A stretch of DNA of 64,000 bases from Zarea fungicola (lineage: Eukaryota; Ascomycota; Sordariomycetes; Hypocreales; Cordycipitaceae). The stretch lies in the NCBI GenBank assembly GCA_900169235.1, contig FWCC01000207.1, forward strand, positions 1 to 64,000, in the 5' to 3' direction. The notes beneath the pieces were generated by a model, which saw only the letters and a list, made by a program, of their open reading frames with translations, ran no database searches and was not told the origin of the DNA. Positions 1 through 11,039 of this stretch are shown here, one piece after another (position 1 is the stretch's first letter; every line of letters starts with the position of its first letter). A program made the position numbers and the translations under genes.

Positions 1-1335
1 GTAGGGGGTGTTTGACGTTAGAGAGATATGTGGGGAGTTGTATGGGCACTAGTATGTTGGCTGCCTCAGTGAGTCCACCACGAAGACGGACTTTACAATT
101 GGACACTATGCGAATGATGCGTCTCATTACCCATAACTTTTAATTAACTAACGTTAGCGAATTAGTAGAAATCACAAGGTATAGCTCCCGCCCCTACTGT
201 CCATCTTTTAGAGGGTTTTGGCTCACGGGCCAAAAATAAGTCCAACCGGCAAACTATAGCTGGAAATACGGGTTGTTTCATCGCCGTGTCGTGTAGCCTC
301 AGACCGGAAGCTCACAGCTTCCAAACCTAATACTTATGTACTTTCATAATGGCAAAGTAGCGAGTAGGTGTCAGTTGGGCCACATTCTGGAGTATTGATT
401 AGTTGTCTGTCTTCCCTGTTAGCGCGATTTTGGTGGGATTAGAAACCGAGGGGGACTGGTGCTGACACAGGAATCCTTCAGCCTCCGGAAATCGTCCGAG
501 TATTAGTCCGAGTGTTCCCAAAACGAGCACAGGTATCTTTATTGTTGGAATCAGGAAATCCCTGGCACTTCATGTTAAAGCACAGATGTCAATGAAAAAA
601 TCGTCATACATTTACTATTTTTCTGCCTGCGATCGGGCGTGACATAACTCACAATCACGTAATGACAAAGACAGTATTTAGACGATGGTTAAAGGCATTA
701 GCTTTTTAAGACACTGTCATGTTTCTTCCTCATTTGTATTCGAACAAATTTCAATTCTGCATATACTTTCGCATTTATATGTTGGATGTAAATTCTGACC
801 AAACCTGATCATTTGGGCGCTGAATGAACACCATGACTTTTGCGGAGCGCAATTTCCTGTCGAGGTAAGCGATGCATTAATTACTACTGGGTAAACAAGT
901 TCCTTCGTCTTTCTTTTACCGGCAGTAATCGTGTTGAAAGGTAGTGACCTAGGTGATGCTGTTTCGTTGCTCTGTCGCATCACGGGACGTTTGCAGAGCG
1001 AGAGTGAACAAGGGAGACTGGCATTGTTAATTTTCCAACTTTCGTTACGGAGGGGAATAAGACGTAACAGAAGATCAGGGAACATTTTCATATATTTATT
1101 CCTCAAGGCACCGATTGCTCACTGCAGCTGGAAAGCAGATCTCTCCTCAGTCTTCAATGTCTCCATGCGAGTTATGAACATTTTTTTATCAGCGATGGCT
1201 ATTTCACCTAAAAATCTTGAATCCCATCTGATAAACCATCGAAAATTACAAGAATTGGTCATGTTCACCCTTATTTTTTGCATCATTGGTTACACTGTAA
1301 TTGTCCTGCCAATTTCAAGACCATTCTGACGCGCA
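1..1335. other. Intergenic, no gene recognised
   Basis: I see no supported gene here. Short open frames exist on both strands near 717-1329, but they overlap antisense to each other, match no family I know, and one lacks an ATG start. The stretch is AT-rich and lies downstream of the minus-strand oxidoreductase, so its last part probably holds that gene's 3' end. Confidence 0.5.
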
Positions 1336-3081
1336 TCAATACAAGTCCTCGTGGTCAGCTTTGATAGCGTCGGATCCTTTTTCTGCGACCATGTAGACAG
1401 AGTTTTGGATGCGACAGTCTGGAATGACGGGAATGGCGCAGGCATCAATCACACGCAGCTTCTTTACACCAAAAACTCTGAGCTGAGGATCGACTGCACC
1501 CTGTTTAATATTTCTGCGAATGCGTGCAGTACCGCAAGGGTGGAAGGATGTCTGGCAGCGATCCAAGACGGTGCGCTTCATCGCCTCATCGTCGTCGAGC
1601 GGCATGTCCCACGGGTACTCGTTCTCCACAATATCTTTGAAACCAGGCCCATTTTTGAGAACATCATATGAGAAGCGTATGCCTTCACGTACAGCGATAA
1701 TATCCAGATCGTCATTAAAGTAGTTGAGGTTGATGTTAGCCTGCTCCAGCGGATCTGCGCTGTTGAGCGTGACTGTACCACCCTCGGAGACGGGCCGAAC
1801 CAAGTCCACCATGACAGTCATGTAACTGCCTTTATTGGGTTGGGGAAAGTGCCACTGAAAGGCACTGCCAAAGAGCGGAATAAAATCGAGCTCAAAGTGC
1901 GGCTGGCCGTACGGGCAGAAGGGGTCCTTGTTGCCGTTGGCGGCCTTGCGTTGGCGATATTCAGGGGACTTCTCAAGGTACTTGTCAATACGAGGGAAAC
2001 CAATCATTTCGAGGAATGGAGATCCCATGGCACCAGCATGGTTCTGCTTATAGGTAGAAAACACTTGATCCTGCTTAGGCCCCTTGCGGAGGATGTGGCT
2101 GTCCATGGAATACTGGTCCTTGACGCGGAGGACAAATGGGACACCAGGGTGGTCAAGAAGATGCTGGTCAACATGCGGCGAGTCTACAAGAAGCGGTATG
2201 TTGTGTTTGGCAAGCTCTTCTTTTGGTCCAATGCCACTGAGCATAAGCAGCTTGGGGGTCTCAAACACGCCTTCCGACACAATCACTTCCCGCTCCGCGT
2301 AAAAGCTCATCTCATTGCCAGAAGTAGTAGCAATCACTGTCACGCCCTTGGCAGTTCCATCAGCCTTATCGATTATGATGTTCTTTGAATGCGCTTCAGC
2401 AAGCACAGTGATATTGGGCTTGTCAATAAGCGCAAGGAAGCTACCAGAGCGACGACCCTTGTAGATGGTGTTGATGCTGTGAACCAGGCCGCGCATCTCG
2501 CCATCAAAGATGTTTTCCGAGACGGGCTCGCCAGTCGATGTCCACGCCTGCGTGAGTAGCTTGCGGAATGGCTCCATCTCTGGCATGAGTCTGGCGTGTG
2601 AAATAGGAATGGGCCCACCCGATCCAATCTTGGAGAGCCACTTCGCATAAAGCCCCTCATCGTCGTGGTAAGTAACGCTCTTTCGGAGGTAAGGAACGAG
2701 ATGATCCCACGTCCACTCCTTGCCGCCATATTCCTCCCACAAATCGAAGGTGCCCTTGGATCCCGGCACCCATGAGAAATAGTTGAGGGCTGAGCTACCG
2801 CCAAGAGCCTTGCCTCTTGTATTGGGCTTCTCGATGCGTTCGTAGTCGTCACGTTTGACCATGGTGGTCTTGTACGCCCAGTCGTACTGGCTGCCACGGA
2901 TATCCATGGCAAGGCCAGGCGTCCGAATCTCTTCATTGTCGTGAGAGGAACCGATGCCAGCTTCGATGACCAGAACTCGAACATTGGGGTTCTCGGCAAG
3001 ACGACAGGCAACAATGTTGCCCGCAGTACCGCCTCCAACGACAATGAAGTCAAAGCGAGAACCGTCTTTTGGTGTTGCCAT
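1336..3081 (-). CDS. GMC-family FAD oxidoreductase
   Basis: Single-exon gene of 581 residues, the usual length for the glucose-methanol-choline family, which oxidises alcohols or sugars with FAD. Residues about 11-42 form the dinucleotide-binding fold (IVVGGGTAGN, then VLVIEAG). The first family signature is GKALGGSSALNY and the second is SEGVFETPKLLMLSGIGP. The C-terminal catalytic histidine lies in SFHPCGTARI. The partner position, near RIQNSVYM, carries an Asn where many relatives have His, which is also seen in the family. There is no signal peptide, so it is probably intracellular. The substrate cannot be read from sequence; choline-dehydrogenase-like or secondary-metabolite oxidases are both possible. 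Confidence 0.93.
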   Translation of the reverse strand: MATPKDGSRFDFIVVGGGTAGNIVACRLAENPNVRVLVIEAGIGSSHDNEEIRTPGLAMDIRGSQYDWAYKTTMVKRDDYERIEKPNTRGKALGGSSALNYFSWVPGSKGTFDLWEEYGGKEWTWDHLVPYLRKSVTYHDDEGLYAKWLSKIGSGGPIPISHARLMPEMEPFRKLLTQAWTSTGEPVSENIFDGEMRGLVHSINTIYKGRRSGSFLALIDKPNITVLAEAHSKNIIIDKADGTAKGVTVIATTSGNEMSFYAEREVIVSEGVFETPKLLMLSGIGPKEELAKHNIPLLVDSPHVDQHLLDHPGVPFVLRVKDQYSMDSHILRKGPKQDQVFSTYKQNHAGAMGSPFLEMIGFPRIDKYLEKSPEYRQRKAANGNKDPFCPYGQPHFELDFIPLFGSAFQWHFPQPNKGSYMTVMVDLVRPVSEGGTVTLNSADPLEQANINLNYFNDDLDIIAVREGIRFSYDVLKNGPGFKDIVENEYPWDMPLDDDEAMKRTVLDRCQTSFHPCGTARIRRNIKQGAVDPQLRVFGVKKLRVIDACAIPVIPDCRIQNSVYMVAEKGSDAIKADHEDLY

Positions 3082-4513
3082 TGTGTCCAGCTATACCTAG
3101 TTTGGCTTGATGGATTTCATGTATTGGTTTTATAGTGTGTTAGTCTGATGTTTCTTCATCTATTCTTATTTGCGTCGGATCGATACCTCATTTATATAGA
3201 TAAACTGGCGCCAGGTCTGCTTCTGCAAGCTTGGCTATCATTATTCAAGTCCTTTCACTTTAGCTGAAATATGCCCGTCCTGCACTTGCCGCAAGAGAGC
3301 AAAGCCAAGCCTGACACAGCATCCTCAGCTACCAGCATGCCTGGCGAGAATCTGAATAGGAAAACGATCAACCAAAATGTGGCCCACAGGAATCGGTATA
3401 GATTCAGCAGGGACAAGGCAAATCCTGTACGCATTTAGTATCGAACTAGAAAGACCTTTTCTAAAATGCGAGGCTTTGTTTCTCGTATACGTCACGCGTA
3501 AGTTGGCATCCAGAAATCAACTACTGTATACCTTGACGGGGGCAGAATAACACTCCCTCAATCCATTCATAAGCCAACCAGTACTAACCGACGGAAATAC
3601 GGTGGGTAATCAAAACCAATAACTTGTAAGCTTGGAATCTGCCGACGGTGGCCGGGTTTATCAACGGCGTTATCTCCCAAGGTAGCTCGCACAGCAGCGG
3701 AAGCTCCGGTTCAGAAGTAAACTCGCCACTATTACCAGAACGCCCCTACCCCTCGTCACACATCAAGGTAGTTCTTCAACATGTCGGCCTCGACGTTTGT
3801 GAGCCCCTGGCACTGTGCGCAGCATTCATCATAGGGGGTGGGGAGGGCCTAGCCTAAACTTCAAGTGGCGTTGTCAAAGAGGGGTTTTCATCCAAGCTGT
3901 CTCTGTCCATTGCTCTGACATCCGTCTGAGCTGAACGTTGGCAATGGCAGTGCGCTCTGGAACAGGCTACTGACAGCTGTAGCGTGCCAAAGCCCAGTCA
4001 GCGCCACAAACTTCACACCATCCCAGCTTCCCGGCACACTGCTCTCTCGATGCCAGCATCCTGCTGTTCCGAATTTGGGTAAATCGCTGTGATGTTGTGT
4101 TTGAGTTTGAGCAGCAGCTCATGGACACTATCGACGAGTTAGCAACTCGCCGTAAAAGATGAGATGACATAGTTCTGCTACTTTAATAGGCATAACTTGC
4201 CGGGGTGCGTTAATAGCACTGCCAATCCTTTAGGCCCTGATGTAAACACTGCCATCATGGTCATCAATAATCAAGCCAATGCTAGCGCTTTAGGTAGGTG
4301 CTATATTGTGTTGAAACAGCACCCATGATATAGATGCATGGAATTGCATATCCACTTCTCAATAGAAAAGAATTATTGGAGAATGAATATGAATAATATT
4401 CGTAATATTAAAGTAGAAGACGCCATTGCCGCGAAGTCACAGTAAAATAATAATAATTAGAAACTTATAATATAATATTTTATATCGATAACTACATAAA
4501 AGATACATGCATA
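3082..4513. other. Intergenic between two minus-strand genes
   Basis: Holds the promoter of the GMC gene at its left end. Positions about 4370-4510 are very AT-rich with AATAAT-type runs, matching the 3' flank of the DUF3468 gene. No further gene is supported. Confidence 0.5.
3191..3198 (-). promoter_or_regulatory. TATA box of the GMC oxidoreductase
   Basis: On the minus strand this reads TATATAAA, about 110 bases upstream of the ATG at 3081. That spacing suits a short 5' leader. Confidence 0.5.
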
Positions 4514-6333
4514 TTAATCTCCGTGTATAGAAGAGAGCAGCGCATCAGGAGTCCACTCATTCTCTACCTGCCATCCCATGGCTGGCACATGGGGTAGAAT
4601 ATTCAACAGGGTACGCTCAAGCCCTCTCCTGGTCTCCTGCGACATGTAGCTGATTACAGTGGCCATGTGCAAGGCGTAGCTACTAATGTTGGCATAATCA
4701 CCCTGCCCTGGAAAAGAATGAAACAACGTGTGGTAAAGGTCTTCAACAGACCATGGCCATTCCGACTCATGCTCCAAAAGGAATGCATCAAGCGCCCCGG
4801 TTTGGGATAGCGATGGTGTAGATGGTGAGTGTTGACCACCGCTGGTTGGAATATCATCCGCCGGACAGCTCACAGATGACTGGATAATGAGAACAATAAA
4901 TAGGATGCACGCTAGTCGCATGTATGCGCGTCCCTCTGAAACCCCTTCGGCTTCTACAGATTCATTCCTGGCGGGAAGCGAGTCGTGCAGCATGACCACC
5001 GCAGTTTGCAGTGCCGTGTAGTTGCTGATTCCGCTGGAGTAAAGCTCAAGCCAGTTGTTCATGAGCGTGTGCGTGTCCTGAATGAAGGATATCAGCCAAA
5101 GGGACCGAATGCGAGGCAAAGCGTCTTGGTTGCCCATGATGGGAGGGAGGCGAGCCGACATGGACGGGTCGCATATTTCCCAGAGCTTGTTGGAGCTATC
5201 AAACCAAGACGGCTTTGCCATGAGGCTGATGCTATAGGGGTTGAATTGAAGTCAGCGGGATTGAGGTGATAATTACAGTACTGCCCATTGGCAAAATTCC
5301 TCTTACAGGTAAATGGTGATTTCGAGCCTCCAGTTGCCTTGGAGCGAGCGAACACCGCCGCGTTGGTCGATTAGTCGCTGTAGGCCGGCGCGGTGGACGA
5401 GCCATTCAGCCTCATTGCCCCAGTATCTCTTTAAGAAAAGCCATTAGCGATAAGTGTCAAAGCGCAGGGTGTTTGTCTATGACTAGTGAGCTACCTCATA
5501 AGCCAGTATTCTCGATATTGCCGCCAGAGCATCATCACTCATCGCTAGCCTCTGGTCTGCCATCCACTCCGACAATATACGGATCGCTTCCGCTTTGAAT
5601 TGTAGCGCTTCTGTTGGTCGGAATCGCCCCTGCATACGTGCCAAGTGTGCTGCTGATTGCGCCATAACGGCATTGAAGGATGCCGCATTCGAAAGGTCGA
5701 GGGGGAAGAAGACGTCACGGAGTGGGTTGATTTTCGCTTTTGAGCTATTGTCAAAAGTCATAGTCGCATAAATGGTCAGCCCTAAGAGGCGCTTAATTGT
5801 TAACAAAAAAAAAAGGAAACGGTGAGGTGGGAAGGGAATTCCGATGGCCTACAGTGCAGAAGAAGCTTGTGATGCTGGGCCGTGAGCTTGACGGGGAATT
5901 GGTCAAAGGGGTCGAGGCGACAGCTTCCTAGGGCAAGGTTCACGCCTGCAAGTGCTTGCGCTGGGAATCCCAACTCCTTGGACGGGCCTATGACTTTCTT
6001 GGATGATTTAGAAGCGCCGTATTTCCTGTTGTTGCTGCTGCTACCACTGCCGCCGCCGCTCCCACTCGCTCGCGCTGTACTTTGGTTTGACGAGCTGTTA
6101 CTTGAGCTCGCCGGCAGCAGCGGGTGAACAGGGGATGAAGTACTCAAATATGAGGACCTTGGTAAGCTCTGAACGTCGAGACTTTTGGTTCTTCTGCGTT
6201 TTTTCCAGTGCTCGCGCATGGCATGGCTGCGAGAATCATGGGCATTCTGGTCGTTGACAAAGGCGAATGTCGCGACGTTGCTAGAGTCCTTCATGCTGGA
6301 GTCTTCTGTGGGCGGTGCTGCTTCTCCGGGCAT
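4514..6333 (-). CDS. DUF3468 / tachykinin-family fungal regulator-like protein
   Basis: Four exons on the minus strand: 6333-5853, 5781-5495, 5428-5307 and 5231-4514. All joins use GT..AG and keep frame, giving 535 residues. The N-terminus has the block typical of fungal tachykinin-family proteins, FAFVNDQNAHDSRSHAMREH followed by a basic WKKRRR stretch, then a Ser/Gly-rich linker. The rest resembles the fungal-specific transcription factor domain DUF3468, including AEWLVHRAGLQRLIDQRGG. There is no Zn2Cys6 cluster, as is normal for this subgroup, so DNA binding is not shown. A role in regulation is inferred from the domain only. The RIP-damaged transposon starts about 440 bases upstream of the ATG and may affect its promoter. 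Confidence 0.85.
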
Positions 6334-6770
6334 CCTGTAACCACTTGAAGACTATAAGTATTCGTTTAGGACATACGTAGCTTCATTCAATTCGAAGTAC
6401 GAGATCTTGGCAGAACATCAGAGCACAGTATCGAAACCTAAAACTAACAGCAATAGCTGCCTTGATTCCCGTATTTTTCACCTGGACTACCTAGCATACA
6501 CCTGGTCTAGCCGCATGTGTGCATAATGGCGATCTTATAACTACGCTGGCTAATACTTCCTATCAGCTATTTCTGATCTGGGGAGGTAACTAGTGGAGCA
6601 ACAGCACTTTACTCCAGTAACTAATGCCAATCATGCCGTTTAAAACTAACAACGACAACCACCCACTTACGGGTCGCGCCACATGTTGCCGCTCTAATAC
6701 AAATCTCAGCCTGAGAATAGAAAGCCGTAAAATGAATTGGACCAAATTAGAATAAGTTATTAAAAAGGAT
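6334..6770 (-). promoter_or_regulatory. Promoter interval of the DUF3468 gene
   Basis: The 437 bases between the ATG at 6333 and the left TA duplication of the transposon. It must contain the promoter and leader of the minus-strand gene. I see no clear TATA box. Confidence 0.35.
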
Positions 6771-6772
6771 AA

Positions 6773-6815
6773 CGTAGTTCACATACGAGCGGGCCACACG
6801 GGCGAGTGGGCCACT
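6773..6815 (+). repeat. Left terminal inverted repeat of the Fot1/pogo element
   Basis: Begins ACGTAGTTCACATACGAGCG and matches the reverse complement of 8590-8632 at all 43 positions. It is preceded by a TA dinucleotide. The two arms diverge at the next base. Confidence 0.96.
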
Positions 6816-6869
6816 TCGCGTTTTTTTTTAATTGAACACCTTCCAACCTCAATAACTCAACAACAGAAA

Positions 6870-8525
6870 ATGGGTTCTACATCAAATGAAGCAAATGTTC
6901 TCTTAGCTATCGAAGCTTTAAAAAAAGACCCGAAATTAAGCATTCAAGGCGCTACTCGAATCTATAACGTGCCCCGAACAACACTCGAGCGTCGTCGACG
7001 AAATATACCAAGCCGAGCCGATACAAGCCCGAACGGTCAGAAATTAAAAAAAGAAGAGGAGGATCTAGTTATTCAATATATCCTTAATCTAGATTCTTAT
7101 TCCTAGCCGCCTCGCCTGCGTAACGTGGAAGTTATGGCAAATCGCTTATTAGAGCTGCGACACGGCATTCTAGTTAGAAGGAACTGGGTTACGAGCTTCA
7201 TCAGACAACACCTAGAAGTTATTACGCGTTTATCGCGTCAGATTGACTATCAAAGAGCCCAATGCAAAGATCTAAAGATATTTAAAGGCTAGTTCCAGCT
7301 TATAGAGAATATAATCATAAAATATAATATATAAGACGCGAATATCTACAACTTTGACGAGACTAGCTTTGCAATGGGCGTAATAAGCTCAGAAACAGTG
7401 GTTATAGGATTAGAAAAGCGTCAAAAAGGTCGAAAAATATAACCAGGAAATCGGACATAGACGACAGTTATCTAGTGCATTAGTGCAACTAGTGGTATTA
7501 TCCCGCCATATATCATTATTGCCGCTAAAACCCACCTCTCATCTTAGTATAAAAATAGCCCATTACCTCACACCTAGGCTATTTCTATATTAGAAAATAG
7601 CTAGACAATAAATAAAAAGGGCTTAGATTAGCTAAAACATTTTAATAATAACATAAAACCGCGAAATTCTAGCCACTATCGCCTCTTAATCCTTAATAGA
7701 CATAAAAGCCACCAATTAGTAGAATTTAAGTCATATTATAAGGCAAACTCTATTATTATATTATACATGCCTGCTCATTCATCACATATGCTTTAGCCAT
7801 TAGATGTCGCTTATTTTCGGCCATTAAAACAGGCATATAGTCAAGCTATTAGTAATCTAATGCAAGCCCGCGTAACACACATTACCAAGGAGGAATTTCT
7901 ACCTACATTTTATAGTGCACACAATACTACTATAACAAAAAAAAATGCCCTTATAGGTTTCCACAGTGCTAGACTTCGGCCTTTTAATCCAAGTCATATT
8001 ATTTCACAATTAGATGTAATATTATAGACGCCTTCGCCTCCAGGGACCTCTAACGGACTGGCCCTTCCCTGGCTTCCGCGAACGCCTAACAACCCAACAG
8101 AGGCTTTATCTCATATAGAATATATTAAGAAGAGGATAAGAAGCCATTAGAGTAGCTCGCCAGCAGAAATTATTAAGAGTTTAACGCAAATGTCAAAGTG
8201 TACAACAAAAGCTCTGCGACAAATGGTCCTTTTACAAGACCAAGTCAAGCACCTAGAGGCGGCAAATAAACGACTTTCCCAGCGTCAACGCGTTAAAAAA
8301 AAGCGTTTACAGACTAGAGGATCTCTTACTCTAGAAAATGGAAAAAATTTAGCTACTCAATCACAGGTTGAGGTTAGGAAAAAACGCGCCAAAACTAAGG
8401 GTTCCGGTCAGCCAAAACGCGATGAATCACGCCGCCGGCGATGTGGTAATTGTGGCGAAATTGGCCATAATTCTAGAACATGTGATAACGAAGTAGAAAT
8501 CACTTCTTTAGAGGATTCCAATTAG
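6870..8525 (+). pseudogene. pogo-like DDE transposase, inactivated by nonsense changes
   Basis: A single frame of about 551 codons without any frameshift. The N-terminus is a helix-turn-helix (psq/CENP-B type) with ATRIYNVPRTTLERRRR. The first catalytic Asp is in YNFDETSF. The second should sit in a DGH-type block, but the frame reads LILNRHKSH, so the Asp is Asn. The third is in PLDVAYF. The C-terminus (8190-8525) has a coiled-coil and a CCHC knuckle (CGNCGEIGHNSRTC), known from these fungal transposases. Roughly 13 in-frame stops occur, mostly TAG where Trp (TGG) or Gln (CAG) is expected. That means G-to-A and C-to-T changes on both strands, as RIP produces. Confidence 0.93.
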
Positions 8526-8589
8526 ATTTCATTAATTCTATTTTATTTTATTTTGTTATGGTTGGCTATATACCCTAAGGTCATGAGAG

Positions 8590-8632
8590 GTGGCCCACTC
8601 GCCCGTGTGGCCCGCTCGTATGTGAACTACGT
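8590..8632 (-). repeat. Right terminal inverted repeat of the Fot1/pogo element
   Basis: Exact inverted copy of 6773-6815, followed by TA at 8633-8634. Confidence 0.96.
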
Positions 8633-8634
8633 TA

Positions 8635-9268
8635 TAGACATAACATTGATTAATAACCAGCACCCGCTACAAAATGCGGTCGATACTCACATGTACGTAC
8701 AATTGGTATCCTGAAGCGGCGGGCTTGACGACTCTCGAGGTCCCAAAGCTTAATACAATAGGACGGCTTCTTTGGGCCCTTTGACCACGATAAGATTACC
8801 GCTTTATTGTTTATTGTGCGACGAAGCACCCGGCCTCTAAATCAATAAGAATTCACATAAAAGCGCTATTTAACCGTGGAGGCTCGCATTGAATTGGATG
8901 TGGCGTAGAACTTATTTGCCGTTGCACCAAACCATCCGAGCAGTCCAGTGCTGATGTATTAGTGCCTTATGATTCGCCATCAAGGGCTAGTCGATCTTTG
9001 AATCCCTCACTGTGCCGCTTAAAAGCAACAAATTTGCCTCTTGAGCCGAGCTGACGGGCAGTGGTGGAGGTACCTGTATCGGGCATAAGGTCTGTGATCG
9101 ATTCCTACTATTGAACTTTAATACATTACATATGCCAGCCTAGGACAAGGTTTGCAACACACGTTGCCGTGTCTCCCGCACATTTCCCACCAGTATGCAT
9201 AGCATAAGTTGTTAAGTAGTGGAAAGGAAATAAAAAGAAAAGGAAAATTGTGCAAGCTTAGAAAATCA
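8635..9268. other. Intergenic between transposon and catalase 3' end
   Basis: No gene seen. It holds the 3' flank of the minus-strand catalase. Confidence 0.5.
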
Positions 9269-11039
9269 CTAAGAGATTGCTGCGGCGAGCAAGGATCCGA
9301 GCTCACTATGAACCTTGCCAAAATAAGCTGGGGAGAAAATCGTCAGCAGTTGAACTTGCTCGCAAACAGCGGCCCACGCATCGTCACAGAGAGAACAAAA
9401 CTTACCGACAACCTCACGTTTGAGTTTTTCAGGTACATCTTTGAGTGTAGGTACGATGTTGTGCAGGAACTGCTCCCTACCACCCTCTTCCTTGGAGATT
9501 ATCTGCCAAAGATCTCTGGCCTGCTTGAAGTCGCGCTCCTCGTCCAGCGTCGTGGCAAAGGCAGTGACCTGCCCCGACCAGATCTCGTGGGTTGGCATCT
9601 GGACACGCTTGCTGGTAGAGACGGGACACAGATTTGAGCCGACATAGTCTGGATCGGCGCCGTAGTTGCCATTCATAGTTCCGGGTCCGTCGCGAACGTA
9701 GGGCGCATAGACGCAGTTGACAGGCTTGTTCGGCGGCAGCTGGAAGTAGTTGGGGCCCACGCGGTAGCGATGCGCGTCCGGGTAGGAGAACATTCGTGCT
9801 TGCAGCACGGGATCGGCAGAGGGGCCGATGCCTGGCACCATATTGGATGGCGAGAAGCACGCTTACTCAATGTCCTGGAAATAGTTGCTTGGGTTCCTGT
9901 TCAGAGTGAACCTGGCAATACGTCGCAAGGGATACCGGTCGTGGGGCCAAGTAAATGTATTGTCAAAGATGTCAATGGGTGCCGAGCTGACTTCTTCGGG
10001 CCTCATGACCTGGACGAAAACGGTCCAGCTGGGAAAGTCACCGGCTTCTATCGCGTGGAAAAGATCTTTTACGTGATAATCAGGCTCAGTGCCGGCAAGC
10101 AATAGAGCTCTGTCCGCATCCATCGTCTTGACACCTTCGTCGGGTTTGAAGTGCCACTTCACGTACACATAACTGCCATCCTAGCAACACAAATTATTAG
10201 TAAAGAATGCAGTTTATATTCTCTCTCAAACCCCACTTACTGCCTTTTTGAGAGTATAAGTATGAACACTATAGCCATTAATATTCCGCAGAGAGGCTGG
10301 AATGCCACGTTGACCGAACAAATGCATCAAAGCGTGGATGCCCTCGGGATTGTTGACATGAAAATCCCAAAACATGCTGTTATCTGGAACATTTGTCTGA
10401 GGATGCCTCTTGTGTGAGCGATTCATCGAACGAAACTTGATTGGGTCGCGAATGAAAAACACTGGCAAATCATTAAAGACAAAGTCTTGGACGCCTTCTT
10501 CGGTGTACAACTTCGTAGCCCACCCGCGCACGTCACGAACGGTATCGCTAGAGCCCTTTTCACCACCGACAGTTGACATTCTAGTCAGCAGAGGCGTCTT
10601 TTTACCGACCCCGGTGAGGAATTTGGCATCTGTCAGGTCAGAGACATCGTCCAGTACTTCAAACTCGCCGAATGCGCCTGCGGCCTTGGCATGGACGCTT
10701 CTGTATATTGAATAGTTTAGTATTGCATTTGTGCATTGGATAGGGGCAGGGGTGAATAGTACCTCTCTGGGATACGTTCGCGAGCAAAATGCGCGAGTAC
10801 CTCAACCGTTTGTGTGTCGCTGAGGACAACAAGGCCGCCATTTGTGTTTCCATAGCGGACTTGCTGAACCGAGCCCGGATTGTCGCTGGGCTGACCATTG
10901 GCGAGAGTGCCGACGAGATTTCTTGCTGACTTATGAACGATTAATAAAAAGGACTTTATGGAAAAATTGACTTTGACATACCATATTGGATGATTTCAGA
11001 TCGAGTGCCAAGCTTGGCTTTCATCTTAATCGGTTCCAT
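9269..11039 (-). pseudogene. Monofunctional catalase with an in-frame nonsense codon
   Basis: Five exons: 11039-10982, 10925-10763, 10700-10241, 10180-9406 and 9327-9269, all GT..AG and in frame, for 505 codons, the length of small-subunit catalases that turn hydrogen peroxide into water and oxygen. The catalytic His is about residue 77 (ERSVHAKAAGAFGEF). The haem-ligand Tyr is about residue 360 (RMFSYPDAHRYR). Codon 333 (9865-9863) is TAA where the family has Gln, just before FSPSNMVPG. The frame is intact on both sides and no plausible intron removes it. The stop precedes the haem-ligand Tyr, so a truncated product should be inactive. No other break is seen, so it looks recent. A second ATG at 11024 is also possible as start. 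A sequencing error is the alternative. Confidence 0.88.

Larger units (their letters stand above)
6773..8632 (+). mobile_element. Fot1/pogo-type (Tc1/mariner superfamily) DNA transposon, RIP-like damage
   Basis: An 1860-base element bounded by perfect 43-base terminal inverted repeats and flanked by TA on both sides (6771-6772 and 8633-8634), the target duplication of Tc1/mariner/pogo elements. It carries one transposase reading frame from 6870 to 8525 interrupted by about a dozen stop codons. The ends are intact and identical, so the insertion is structurally complete but cannot make its own transposase. Confidence 0.95.

Noticed and set aside
717..1329. Overlapping frames of about 130 codons on both strands
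   Set aside because: No family match, antisense overlap, and one has no ATG. Treated as chance.
9841..9866. Intron instead of the catalase stop (GTAAGCG donor at the stop)
   Set aside because: The nearest AG makes an intron of only about 35 bases and would remove the conserved FSPSNMVPG block.
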